From contig CAJHZI010000208.1 of assembly GCA_905160935.1 (NCBI GenBank), positions 539,001 through 603,000 on the forward strand: a DNA stretch of 64,000 bases. The letters are read 5' to 3'. The stretch is from Enchytraeus crypticus. Taxonomy: Eukaryota; Annelida; Clitellata; Enchytraeida; Enchytraeidae. Both the position numbers and the translations under genes were made by a program. Positions 33,540-58,260 of this stretch are shown here, in pieces (within the stretch, counting starts at the first letter, position 1; every line of letters begins with the position of its first letter). The notes below the pieces were generated by a model. It was not told the origin of the DNA, did not search any database, and saw nothing but the letters and a program-made list of their open reading frames with translations.

Positions 33540-36500
33540 GCCTTCATTTAATTAATTTGAAACTTTTGCTAAATTTTGTGTCTTCCTGGAAATGGTAATC
33601 CTTCCTCATTGCAAATCCGCCATTCGTGATTCGTTCTCACTGTACCTTCTATTTCTCGCCATTCGTAAAATTACCTGTCTATTATTCATATTAAATGTGC
33701 TTATGTGCTTTATGCGTGATTGTGAATTTTTACTCATTGGTAGCACTGTGTAAGGTTGTCTTTAGATTTTGTATGCTGGATTGTCTTTGACTAGATGCAG
33801 TTATATACAGGTGTGTAATACTAAATTAGTATGTAAGTGCATCTACAGTAGATGCATAGATATACTGATTATGTATTATTTATTGACTTGCAATTTTATT
33901 CTGTTTCTGCTTTAGTTAGTTAAGTATACCTATAGTAGTTCAAAATATCTTATCATCTTCATTGTATGCATTGCTTTAAAATTGCGAAGCTTTTGCTTGA
34001 ACATCTGAAATTTCAGATTTTTGTAGTGCAAAATATATTGCATTTATTGTAAAAACATACTGTGTATATTGTATAGCATAGCACATATGCATTAGATGTA
34101 AACGTATGGCCTATATATTTTGTAAAGGCTTTGTGATTTTCTTAACTGTATAACATACAACTTAGACATCTTTATAGATATAGCAAAATATTAATTTGTG
34201 AAATATTAAAGCTGTGAATCTGTCGTTACATACATCATATTTGTATGCTGTCCCTAATGCTATCCTTGTATGTCGAAATGGACATTAAAATTTAAATATT
34301 ATAATAATATGTCAAAGTGACGGCCTCATAATGACGTCCCTGACATCATCCCTGGATGAGGAAACGGACGTTAAACCTTTATTATTATTATTATTATTAT
34401 TAATAATAATTATTATTTTTATTGTGCCGCTCTTTACTCTTTCTTGAAGTGGAGAATTTAGCTGAATTTGATTTACCTACATGTAATGCCTTATCATCTT
34501 CTAGAATCGTAACGTATATTCTGTTAGAGTTCAGTGGAACAACTGGTCGACTGTAAAGTCAAATCTTTAAAACAAATATTCTCTCGTTTTTTGAAATGGG
34601 GATGTTTTTGTATAATCAGCTGTTTGTTATTTAATAACCTGTATCTATTTAATAGATTATAGAATTTTTCAAGTTGTGTCTCTTTTGTTTTCTTAGACCA
34701 GCTATCAGTGAGACACTACCATTTTGCATGAAACTATGTTCAATCCTGTAATTATGGTTCATATTTAATTCTGTATATATTCATAATTTATTCCATACAT
34801 TCTATTCCTTGTCAATTGCGACTCTGTGCGATATTATGGAGTCAAATCTGACACGTTATTGTGTCTTAAATGGACATCGCAGTGAAGAGTGAAGAGACTT
34901 CTTTCATAATTTTTGTGTAATAGATTTTCAGGCTAAGCATATTTCAGACCAGCAGAAGTTACCCAACGTTGATGATGACGTTTAGCCGTCTATATTGCCT
35001 TATTTAATGTTCAGATAGTGTTTCTGAAATTTAATTAAGAGGGTTCTAGGTAAGTTTCTGATTATTTGATTGATTTGTCTACATTGATTAATTATCTTTG
35101 AGAATGTAGTTGCTGTAACTAATTAATGTTACATTCCCTATTAGTACTTATACATTGCATCATATTGCTTTCAATTCCAAAATTTTGTAATGTTAAATTT
35201 GTGCTCAATTTTGCTATGTATAGTATATTCCAATAACGATAAACCCACCTTTATTAGAACATGTCTTCTTCCTTATATGATTTATTTGTTGACTTTAATG
35301 TTATTGTTTGTCCTCCATTCCACATGTTATACAAAGGCGTTAGTTTATATTTGTTGTGGTAATAGCATTTTGATTTTGATAGTTATGCCATGTTTTCTAC
35401 TGCAACGAAACTCGATGCACTTAATGTGCACGTCGTTACTAGTTTTCTGCTCTCTCTATTACAATAATAGTATTAATCAAAAAGACAGGTACCTTTATGA
35501 CTATATGTCGATTAGCTATTTGTAACATATTTTAATACATTCTCGATATTTAATTTGCATTTTCTCTTCTCTCAAAATTGCAACCAATGTTTTGTTGCTG
35601 CTGATTGTTTAGATTTCAATAGATTTTCAAAATGGCAATGTTACGGTGTATTTCGAAAGTAGATGTTGCCTGAGATTTATTATTATTATTTTAAAAGTAA
35701 TTAACCATTGTTTGACAAAAGCATTTTGTTTTGCATAACTTTGAAGTGAAGCAAACTTATGAGGGAACCTCTAGTTTTAATAGGAATATGAAAGTTAAAT
35801 AATAGTAGTAATAGCCGTAAAATAGGTCTATAATAACTGCTATTTTAAAGGAATTGTGTGTCATCATATAGTCAATAACAATAATATTAAGTATATTTAT
35901 AAAGTACTGCTCTATGCTAAATGCAGCAGTTGCGCTGAATGAGAGTGAAGGTCAAGTAGCCTGGTGGTATAATGCCACAATCGGGGTAGCGACTAGAACT
36001 CTGCAAATCTGTAGTATGAGCGACCAATTGGTCTAAAACACCGAAATCATTACCATATGGCTACAAATCTCTACACTGTCATATCTGCGTCAGTCGCCTC
36101 TTACGAACACGTGTAGTTGTCAGTAGTTTCAATTCTCAATTTTCCCGAACCTACTCTATATAGTAATATATATTCCCATTTGTTGCCAAGAGCTGAGGTG
36201 TGATGAAAATTAGTTTACTGTGCCGTAATATAGAACCCTTTATTGGTCTCTGACGAGTAACTGGAGCATTGAATGTAACGATTGATTGTATGAAGTTTAA
36301 AAAATTGTATTATGCGGCCAAACATTGTTATACATTTTTCCATTTTTCATATAATTTTTAATTGAATTAAATGCAATTCCATGTCGATTGTATGTGATTG
36401 TTGCTTGCTTACTCTCATTCCAACGTTTCTAATGACTCGTTTAATTCTGCAGTGATGGTGATCCTTTTTATCAGTGGTGGTGGCTTTCTCTTATAGTTAA

Positions 36501-37700
36501 ATAAAATTTATTTTACCTTCGTATAGTTATCCTGCTTATCCTGATTTTTGGCGTTAGATGACAAGCGGATGTTAAAGCATATCTGTAGATGAGCTCGAAT
36601 ATAGTATGAAAAATATCCATTAAATTTCCTTTAAATTGTGGAACAATTATATCAAACTTCGTCTCAGTTTACTATAGAAATGTTCACAGGGCCTCTGTCT
36701 CCTTTGCTATATTGGTGTACTAGCTTTATATTTATGTAATTACGTTTTTAAGTTATGTTAAACATAGTGGCCAGGATTATACTATTTGATTAGCTTGATT
36801 CATACGAAGCATTTATAAATGCTCCTTTAGTGGAGTAGAAGTTCTTCTTCTTGTGTTTTTTGTGGAGAGATTAAAGTTTCTTCTTCATTGAGACTGCATG
36901 ACATTGAACAGTACAGGTCTGGATATATATAGCGATGTAGCGGAGATATTAATTTATTAGAATCCTAAGAAGTGTTGAACGTGTATGTTTACTATTTGTT
37001 AGTGTTGTTATTATATTAAAATTACATTGAATGAAATGTTATGCAAGACTTTCTTGTTATGTTCTATAAGTGTTAGAAAATCTTACACTATTGAAGATTT
37101 ACGGTTACATTTGCCGTTATAAGGATAATTATTCTATTTCGCTGAAAGAGTAGTATTATAAAATGAACAATGACGTGACATTCCAATTGTAGATTATGTA
37201 GGCCTAATAGTTGACCGTTTATTCTTCTTTCGTAGTTTCATTAGACTTTTCTTTGATTCAAGCTTTAAGTAGGCTGCTAGTTAGGAATCCAATCTACAAA
37301 CATACACAGATATACCATATGCTTGAGATTAAGACCTTGTTTGTCTTCAAAAGTGCAGATCACACGACATGTGGTCGTCTAGAGGTGACGTAGCCGTCAG
37401 CTTAGCTCTGCAGTATTCTTATATAATACAAAACCTGTTCTACTTATCAGGAGCAGCATAAGACGGAAAAGAGCTGAAAATCTCCTATAGTACTTTAAAG
37501 AAAGAAACTCTGTAAATTTGAATTATAATATCTACTCCTGAGAAAACTTCCTGCATTGTGGTTGTGAGGAATTGACAACAATCCTGTCGATAACTGTTCG
37601 TGCTTCTTAAGAGGTGAATAACTTATACTCGTGAAACATAGTTACATGGTCACGTATGCTTCACGTATTCCATAGTGTCTTTCTTGAATCTAAGTCTTTT
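33540..37700. other. 3' flank of SH3BGR-like gene, no gene seen
   Basis: AT-rich region with one L2/CR1 LINE tail (34320-34402) and an R1-like scrap near 36090-36125 (GTCGCCTCTTACGAACACGT). Part may be long 3' UTR. ORFs such as 35190-35525 are Phe/Leu-rich with no support. Confidence 0.45.
34320..34402 (+). mobile_element. L2/CR1-like LINE 3' tail
   Basis: GACGTCCCTGACATCATCCC, then GGATGAGGAAACGGACGTTA and (TTA)n/(ATT)n. A solo tail: extreme 5' truncation. Confidence 0.85.
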
Positions 37701-37715
37701 GTTAGGCAATCATGA

Positions 37716-38005
37716 GCAATTTAACAAATATCAGCCATTTAGTAAACGTGAGCCATTGAGTTAACGTGAGCCATTGAGTTAACATGAGCCACTGAGTAAA
37801 CGTAAGCCATTGAGTAAACATGAGCCACTGAGTAAACATGAACCATTGAGTAAATATGAGCCAATGAGTAAACGTGAGCCATTTAGTAAGCATGAGCCAT
37901 TGATTAAACGTGAGCCATTGAGTAAACATGAGTCACTGAGTAAATATGAGCCATTGAGTAAACGTAAACCATTGAATTAACATGAGCCATTGAGTAAACA
38001 TATGC
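37716..38005. repeat. 18-bp minisatellite
   Basis: About sixteen copies of GAGTAAACATGAGCCATT. The minus-strand ORF of repeated Phe-Thr-Gln-Trp-Leu is a product of the 18-bp period and has no start or splice support. Confidence 0.95.
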
Positions 38006-38167
38006 CCTTGAGCTGAAATCAGTTTCATACTTTGGTCGATATCTTGCAGAGATCGATGGTGTGCTCTGCAAACGTTGAGACACAGTTAACCAGGCCTCGC
38101 ATCTAACAGTCTAAACTATAATTAGTGTGATTACATATTAGCAGAGCACTGGTCAGTTGCAGCCTAT

Positions 38168-38306
38168 TGGTAAAGCTGGTAAAGCTAAGGTTAACGGCAG
38201 TTTCCTCGCTCGAACGATGTCAGTGACGGGCGAGCCCAGGATTTGGACCCCCACATACTGATCCGCAGTCGAATGTCTTACCGACGTCGCCACTGGCTCC
38301 AGCCAG
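38168..38306 (-). mobile_element. SINE-A copy
   Basis: Good copy with GGCTGGAGCCAGTGGCGACG head and GGTCCAAATCCTGGGCTCG on the minus strand. It is just past the last PLB1 exon seen. Confidence 0.85.
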
Positions 38307-38479
38307 TAACCTGATTGATTAGATGATCGAATGAGGTCCAGTATGTTTAGGCTTCAAATCCAGTGGTTTGCTTGCGAGAGAGAAAAATGACGTTAAGTTC
38401 AGCTTTAGCATTAATCACATTACAGACTGCCTTTTAATGTTACAATAAATCTTTTTGAAAAGCGTAAAGTTTCACATAC

Positions 38480-50608
<12,129 letters not shown>

Positions 50609-50930
50609 TTTTGTCCTTCGTTGCAAACTATGCATGTGTATAGCTACAATCGTGGACTAAAGCACAGGCCTAAACACCAAATACACCTGTATAAGAAATT
50701 TAGTCTTACATACAGAAAAACGTTAGTAAATATTTAACTGTCAAATAAATCTAAAAACAATTTAGCGCATTCCACAAATACGAGTCAGAGTCTCACCACC
50801 GATTGTTGCATAGATAATTTCCAATGATCTCCATAACAATAGTAAATAACAATTGTAAAATAGTTCTGCCTAGCACAGATTAGTTAAATAGTCCTGCATA
50901 GCACCAACTTGTAAAACAATCCTGCTTACT

Positions 50931-51066
50931 GGCTGGAGCCAGTGGCGATATTGGTAAGATATTCGACCGCGGATCAGTATATGCGGGGTACAAATCCTGG
51001 GCTCGCCCGTCACTGACATCGCTTTCGAGTGAGGACACCGACATTAACACTGGCTTCAGCTATGCC
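50931..51066 (+). mobile_element. SINE-A copy, plus orientation
   Basis: GGCTGGAGCCAGTGGCGATA, GGTACAAATCCTGGGCTCGC and TTTCGAGTGAGGACACCGAC. Upstream of the PLB1 start codon. Confidence 0.85.
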
Positions 51067-51069
51067 AAT

Positions 51070-54000
51070 GGAACTTACAAGTATTTACCTAATTATTTAT
51101 TCTGCCTTTTCTATCAACAACCAACAAACAATTTTGATTCTACAAATCGAAACAAGGAGATAGACGATAGGCATTAGAATAGTACCTAGCACAAACTATT
51201 AAAATAGTTCTGCCTAGCACAAACTAGTTAAATAGTCCTGGAAAGCATAAGCTAGTAAAACAATCCTGCTAAAGCACTAAATTTAAGTTAGGGAAAAGTC
51301 ATATTCTAAATAACCTGTCAGTACTAGTAAATTCAATTCATTAATTAATTAATTCATTAATTAGTTACATCGGATGCTAATCCTTAACTGAATCAGGTGG
51401 ATGAGTGTTGCAGTACAATGGAGCGAGATTTTGAAAAATTCTTATAGATTATTGTGATTTAATAAGAGTTTGGTGATTTAGGTACGAGATTTTTGTAATT
51501 CAGCGATAAATTTGAAAATGAAGTATATGTAGGCCTACAAATTTATTGTGATATTTAGCCTACTGATAAATCGTAAGAAATCTCGACAGGTTTTGGATCC
51601 ACCAGAAAGACTTAGGCCTACTCTTTTTAAGCGAAATCAAAATAAAGCGCTGCATATTTTGTGGAGGAATTCGATATACTTTACTGTTACTTAAAAACGA
51701 ATGTTTAATAATTTGTCATATTTTGAAATATATAGGCGTTTAAAAAACTAATATTATAAGCTTATAACGCTCATAAAAAGTATAACAGTTCTGAACTTAA
51801 TTAAGACGCAAATAAAAAATAAATGGTCGAGATTATTTTTCTGTATTACATGTATTTCATAACCAGTTTTAAATTAATTATTACTAAACTACTTTAACTG
51901 CCAATTTAATTGATTACTAAGCTATATTTCCATTCGATTTAATTTATTAATCAAATATATTAACGTCCAATTCAAATTATTACCAAACTACTTTAAATAG
52001 CTAATTTTAATTAATAGTAAACTACTTTAACACTCAGCTTAAATTAATAGGTCTAAATTAACTGTTGAGACAAATTATTATGCCGTTTGTCCCTGTCTTG
52101 GGGGTTTGAGCCATGACCGTGTATTTAGTAGCTGTTTAATATGTTCACAGATAAAACTAAGGGCAGCGCAGTTACCGCAGTCCTACAGTGGCTGTGAGAT
52201 GAAGGTAATTTATCAGTAGTACTGTGTATTTATTGGACGTTATTTGTGACAGTATCATTGTCTTCGTTATTTGTTATCTGCCAACAAGTGTCGCCCGTTA
52301 TCTCTGAGATATAGTAACTATTTTCGTACATGCTGACAGTATGTATCAATGTAGTTCTTGACCACGAATGATAGAAGATCATTTCGAAAATAGTGTCATT
52401 TTACCATTAGAAGCATCATACTCGAGCTAAAGAGTTACTTAAAATGTGCTGCAGGGTGTTGACTATTCTATGATTATCACATGTTAAACGAATCCATAAA
52501 TTGTAATTCTGAGATTTTTAACATCAAATTTCTTAAATTTGCAAAAGGATTTAAAACTTTGAATGCATAGACCTAATATATATTACAAATACGCAAATGT
52601 TTGACTGCTACACTGGTTACAGCCTGTCGTTATTAAGTTGTATGACTTCATTTGCTTGGCCTCCTAACGGGCGATGAGATAGATAAGCACGGAGAAGCTA
52701 CCATAGGCACCACTATGAAAAGTGAATCATTTAAAAGAAATGTCACTGATATAGAATTTCTTGCTGCATAAAATTATAACAAATACTTGTTTTTCTACGG
52801 TGAACTGAATGAAGAGTCAAATAAATGCAGCGATTACTTTTAGTTACTATAATTATTTTTAAATGCAATGCAATTGCGTGTATGAGTCTTAAACAATCAT
52901 ATAATTGCTTCCTGACTCTGTAATGGTACGTTAAATACGAAATTCACAATGTTTTCACTATTTTATTGTTCAACCAGTGGTGAGGTCAACATTGCAGTCT
53001 GGAATGTGCTTGATATTAGAAAAGATTAGACCTACGTAAGCTCAAACTTCATGAAGTTCTTTTTTTGCAAATTATTTGCAACAAAGAAATGGGTTCTAAC
53101 ATATCAAACTCTGCTCAAGCCTGCAATATTATACAACATACATGAAATTGCATTTCATTTTAAAATAATTATAGTAACTAAAATAAACGCTGCATTTGTG
53201 CTCATAAACTACGAAAACTTAAAATTACGCTCAACACACACATAGATTGTAACACCAGTATATTGAAATGGCATCAACCACATTGTTGTATTCGTTCTAG
53301 ATAAAATGGACTCAAAAACAGACTTAACCTTAGGATTTCAGGGACAGGTGAGCTTAATGTTAAGCATGAATCCAAGTCGTACGAATGAGTTTATCGCTGC
53401 AGACGCTTAGATTGAAGGCAGGAGGAGAAAATTATTGAGGACTGATAAGATTTCAGCTCAACTCCGTCTTATCATTTATTTTCTATTTTCACTAATTGCT
53501 TTACAAATCCACAAGAAATTGATATTTCTGACTTACAATTTCGGTCTTGTTCAGATAAGTAAAAAACTATTTCCTCTCTCTTACTTTTCTATTTCTCTTT
53601 CTTTCCTTCCTTCTAAGATTTATGACACAACATTCACTCCATCCGAGTCGATAATCCGAATGAGCATTTAGTGCAAATGTCCAGAACTAAAACAAAACTT
53701 CTTGCAACTCTCATTTTTTCTGTAAAGAGGTAAGAAATTAAGAGAATTGTCAAAAATTAAAAATGATGAATTTTAAGAAATCTAAAAATCATAAAAATGC
53801 CTAAGCGCTAGATACAACAGAGACTGCATGACAATTTTTGTAGTCTCTGGGAGAGAACACGGCTGATTAAAGAACTACAGTAGATTAAACAAGTCTAGTA
53901 ATTAGATAACGATTTCTTATCTTTGTAGGTTTCTTGTGGCGAAGAAACAACAGCATAGAAGAATGTTTAAAGAAGCATTCCAGCCGAGAGAGGTTAAAAA

Positions 54001-55225
54001 TTAGAGTTAATCAATATGACAATATGCTCAAGTCAGTACACACTTTTAATAGGTAAGTAGAACTGGATCCTAACCACATTATTTGTATGATGAAGCTAAA
54101 TTACTTCAGTGGAAGGCCTATATGAGTCAGTAGAGTTGAACTGAAACTAGAAAGCTTCAGATCTTGACTGAGACTATTGTAGAGTAGAATCTTTTACTCT
54201 TTAATTGTTTGCTCGAAATAATTAGAATTATTTAGAGTATTAGAATCGCCCTAACAGCTGCTGATCCATTTAATCCCGGTATAGCAAGTATTTATCCATT
54301 AAAACTGTACAAAAAATATACACTATAGTGAAATGATCATCTGCGATATCTAGCATTTTGGAGTGGTAGTTTTACATGTGGTATTAAAAATACCACATGC
54401 TTACGTTAACCAATTGACAGTTTAGTCAATTAACCATGCTACCAGTTCTGTCAATGTCCTAGATTTTACTTCTGATCTGCTCTATTGAGAATTGATCCAA
54501 GGGCCTCAGAAACAGTCGTTGTAAATTTCATGTTGTTACCTAACGAAAATTTATTTCAATTTGCTTTATTTTTAATGCATCTGAGCCATTTGGATTTTGG
54601 ACATTAATATTTGTTTACCTAGTTATCTTATTTAGTTATGTATTAGTTACCTAGTTTATCATATGATAATTCAATATCCTTGAGTTAGGAAAACTGACGT
54701 TAAATTAAGCCTTATACATTTGAACGAGAAGATCAAAGGGACATATATGGAACGACAAGCACTTCTTCGCCTTATATAAATTCATTATCAAATCATTAAA
54801 CCGAACAATTACAGTTTAATTCAATAAAATCAATTGACCACTCGAAAGACGATAAATACAAGATAAGTCTTGTGGTTAAAACTGTTTAGGCTAGGCATGG
54901 TTACAGCGATCTACAAAATAGTGCGCAGAAATGTATGTGCCGACCCTACAACAAGCATTATTTAATTTTTATATACAACTTTCGATGCACTTAATATCAA
55001 AATACATTGACGACCATTCCAAAATTCCAGTGATATCGTTCATAAGGGAGATCAAATTTTGTAATAATTTAAATGATATTATATGACGATTTTCTCTACG
55101 ACTAATCGGACATGGATGTTTAGAATAACACTACTGCTTTTCTTTAATATCCTTAGGCATAAGGATAGTAAACTAATTACTAATAATTTACTATCCTTAG
55201 GCGTATCTATTCTGCAACTTTATTT
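51070..55225. other. Intergenic, no gene seen
   Basis: AT-rich DNA with two TAGGCCTA octamers (51530, 51613) and a small hairpin at 54375-54399 (11-bp stem, 3-nt loop). Short ORFs (53051, 53435) lack family likeness and splice support. Confidence 0.5.
55160..55199. other. Hairpin-forming inverted repeat
   Basis: TAAGGATAGTAAA and its perfect complement form a 13-bp stem around a 14-nt loop. It also repeats CCTTAGGC on each side. Confidence 0.55.
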
Positions 55226-55229
55226 AGGA

Positions 55230-55290
55230 TTCAATCATCATCGTCATCTTCCATTGAATCGAAGTTTAGTTAAGGTCGGGAAGTAAGCAT
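55230..55290 (-). mobile_element. LINE family c tail
   Basis: CATCATCGTCATCTTCCATT then GTTTAGTTAAGGTCGGGAAG, the reverse complement of the family c 3' end. Confidence 0.55.
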
Positions 55291-55384
55291 TTATTACTAT
55301 ACAGGATTACAATACTTAATAGTCATTAATATAATAATAAGTGTTACGTTAATTACATAATATTATATAGTATTCACACAAAAG

Positions 55385-55502
55385 TCCTTGTGAAGGGATT
55401 AACATGTTGAACTAAAGAGTGCTCTTATGGAGAAGAAAGCAGACTTTGCGTAAGAATATATACCTTGAACCTGCCACTTGGCAGTGCACTAAAGAGAGAT
55501 AT
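55385..55502 (+). mobile_element. R1 repeat 3' part
   Basis: TTGTGAAGGGATTAACATGT, then ACCTTGAACCTGCCACTTGG, CAGTGCACTAAAGAGAGA. Shows the R1 end with hairpin and short GA tail in sense orientation. Confidence 0.75.
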
Positions 55503-56664
55503 AGTATTCAAAGCGGCTATTAGTTTTATAAGTCAAAAGAAGATAACAAGTTCAACCCTGCGCGCTACAGCTTGGAGAGTAAAGACTTGCACTGTTTGTT
55601 AAGATGTAAGGAACAGTACGTATCTGTTAGAGAGCATTTGGTATCCAGTTCGCCCGGAAAATATCTTGGAAGTATTTATGTATGTCAATAGTGAAACTGT
55701 GGTTAAGCATATAAGGTCAAGAATCATATCTAGGCAAATGGTATAGAAGTATAAATAATGCATTTCTTAGTATAAACAAGATAGGAGGATGCAAAGTGCG
55801 TCGAATACCCGTGCAGTGATTATAAATCGATAACAAACTAATTAGTCATCTACTGATATGTCATTGAATTGATAGAAGTCAATACACAGTAGTTGATCAA
55901 TCAGTGACATTAATTATGCTCCAGTAATACAATAGAATTAGAACATAAATATTGCAGTCATGTTAAGCCTAACTTAACGAAAAGCTTCGAAATAAACTGT
56001 ACAGGCTACCACTAGAGAGTACAGCGAGTGACATAGGCATAGCACGAGAAACATACACAGTAATATCATAGTATATCTCAGAGCGAATGAAGTCGCTAAA
56101 GTCATTAGCTCTACGCCCATGCTTGTACATACATTGAGTAGCAATGAAATTATTGTTAAGTGTAATGCGCAATTCGTATTCAAAGCTCATACAAATATAT
56201 ACATAGAGAGAAAATAAACTTAGCGTTTCAAGTCCAGACTGAAAAAACATTGGTTAATACCGCATCAATAACAAAACGATTAGAGTGCTATTGATATCCA
56301 TGATAACATAATATACTCGTATTATTTGAAAATATAAAGAAATTGGAAATTAAACAAAATTCTACAGATTTGATTATTCCAGTACTGAGCAGGTATAAAT
56401 CACAAAAACTAAATATTTCATTTGACAATGTTCAGAACTTAAAGACACATATATGTGAATACTACTTAAGTCCTTTTGAAAGCAGAGGCTTTATGAACAT
56501 AGCTGAATGCCCAATCATACTGAACTCAATCTCGCAGGTTTCCGTGACTTTGATGAGGTTCTAAAACTGCAAATCTCCTGACAAGAAGTTTCTGCCTCAA
56601 GTATGCGCAATCAATTGATCGCTCAATACAGTAATTCAAGAAAAGCTACAAGACAAGTAGCTTC

Positions 56665-56850
56665 ATTTAGCGCCACTCTGCGCTAAATACTAGAGTAGCG
56701 TGAGTAATATAACGTGGCAGAGTACTAGAGATTAATTTAGCGCCAATCTGCGCTAAATACTCGAGTAGCGTAAGCAATATAACATAGCAGAGAACTACAG
56801 ATTAATTTAGCGCCAATCTGCGCTAAATACTCGAATAGCGTAAGCAGTAA
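56665..56850. repeat. 70-bp tandem repeat with embedded palindrome
   Basis: Three partial units exactly 70 bp apart (starts 56665, 56735, 56805). Each has ATTTAGCGCCAATCTGCGCT then AAATAC, where TTTAGCGC and GCGCTAAA pair. The GAGTAGCGTAAGCAATATAA part follows. Confidence 0.92.
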
Positions 56851-56854
56851 AAAG

Positions 56855-58236
56855 TGGTTAACAATTAGTTGACGCAAGCCACGATTAACGCTGCAGTCGT
56901 GAAATCTGAAAATTACAACATCAGAGAAACTAGTGGAATCAATTGAGAATTGCACGTGCAGGATTCTGTATTTCATTATCACCATCAAACTTACAATAAA
57001 TACACAATAATACAGTGTTACACGACAACCTGCTACAACGCTGAAGGAAGCAATATTTAATAATGCCGTAGAACGGTTGAAATGAAGAAGCGAATAAATT
57101 GCGTGTTGATGAATTGCAGACAATGAATTCTCTCACAGAACGGTATGTAGAGACTGAGCGACAGGATGTCTTTCTTCATTCACAGTATGGTACACAGGCG
57201 CGACTGCAACATAGAAATTAACAAAAATTTGTGATCTATTTGTCTTCTTGTTCACAACAAAACGCAATAGTAGGAATTCAACTTCACCCGGTTACAGGTT
57301 TAGCTAAAATTCTCGTGAAACTGTTGATTAACGTTGTGTCACATGCAATTATAATCATTTCTTAATGAAATTTTCAGTGTGGTAGATTATTGCTAACATA
57401 TTTCAACAAAATCGTGGACAAGTTTACTTTATTTCTAGAACATTAGCCTAAACAACACAAAGATAACTAACATCGAGCAAAGGCCAGAGCTACGTCGACT
57501 TAGACTTATGAATCAACGATACTCCTTGAAATGTTAAGAGTTACAACCATAATTATGATATCATAATTACGATAGCATGTTTGTGCGGAACAGATATTTT
57601 ATTGGCTTTTCTAACTAGGCCTACTTTATGTAAGATTTCTGCGTTGAGCATATCTGGCAGTCCATGAAAATATACAATATTTTAAATGAGATAAAATCAG
57701 CCAGTGTTTGTCTTATTTTAAGTATTTTAAGAACAACGATATAATAACTAAGATAACCGTCTAAACCATAAATAGTTCAAACTAGATATCTCAATCCAAA
57801 GATTTTCAGAATTGCTCTTTTTCACAAATTAAAATCAGCCGTTAGAATCAAATTTCATAGAAAGTTCTTTTATGCTGACTAATAACTTTAATAATGTTGA
57901 GTTTTAAGTGGCTTTTATAATAATATCTAGAACTTACATGCTCTTTCTCATTTAAGACCCATCTTAAAGTAATATTTAAAACAATTCTGACGTTATTACA
58001 ATGTTCATAAATTTAATTTAAAATAACAAATAAGTAGAATTTTTCATCTATACTCAGTGAATACTAGTTGATACATTCCGTACAGCATTAATTCTAAACA
58101 TATTGTAGGGATGAGTTCATAAAGATTCCTCGGTTTTATTTTAAACTGTAAGAATACCATTGAAGATAGTTATCCAATCTGTAGTCAGAGTAACATTAAT
58201 GCAAACTGGAAAAAATACTGACATGATTCAACTTAC
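56855..58236. other. Downstream of the charged gene, no exon recognised
   Basis: Later exons or the 3' UTR of the charged gene may lie here, but I could not pick one. The 128-aa minus-strand ORF at 56737-57123 runs through the 70-bp repeats and has no family likeness. Confidence 0.4.
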
Positions 58237-58260
58237 CTTCTTTTTAGGTTCTTCTAAGCG
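58237..58260 (-). CDS. Charged gene, exon F (24 nt)
   Basis: Between CAACAG and GTAAGT, eight codons RLEEPKKK, phase 0 both sides. Small, but both splice sites are good. Confidence 0.55.

Noticed and set aside
35190-35525. 111-aa hydrophobic plus-strand ORF
   Set aside because: AT-rich composition, no recognisable domain, no splice context. Lies in the 3' flank of the SH3BGR-like gene.
37702-37929. 75-aa Trp-rich repeat ORF
   Set aside because: Product of an 18-bp minisatellite in a non-coding flank.
56737-57123. 128-aa minus-strand ORF
   Set aside because: It runs through two units of the 70-bp tandem repeat, has no family likeness, and no splice or start support.
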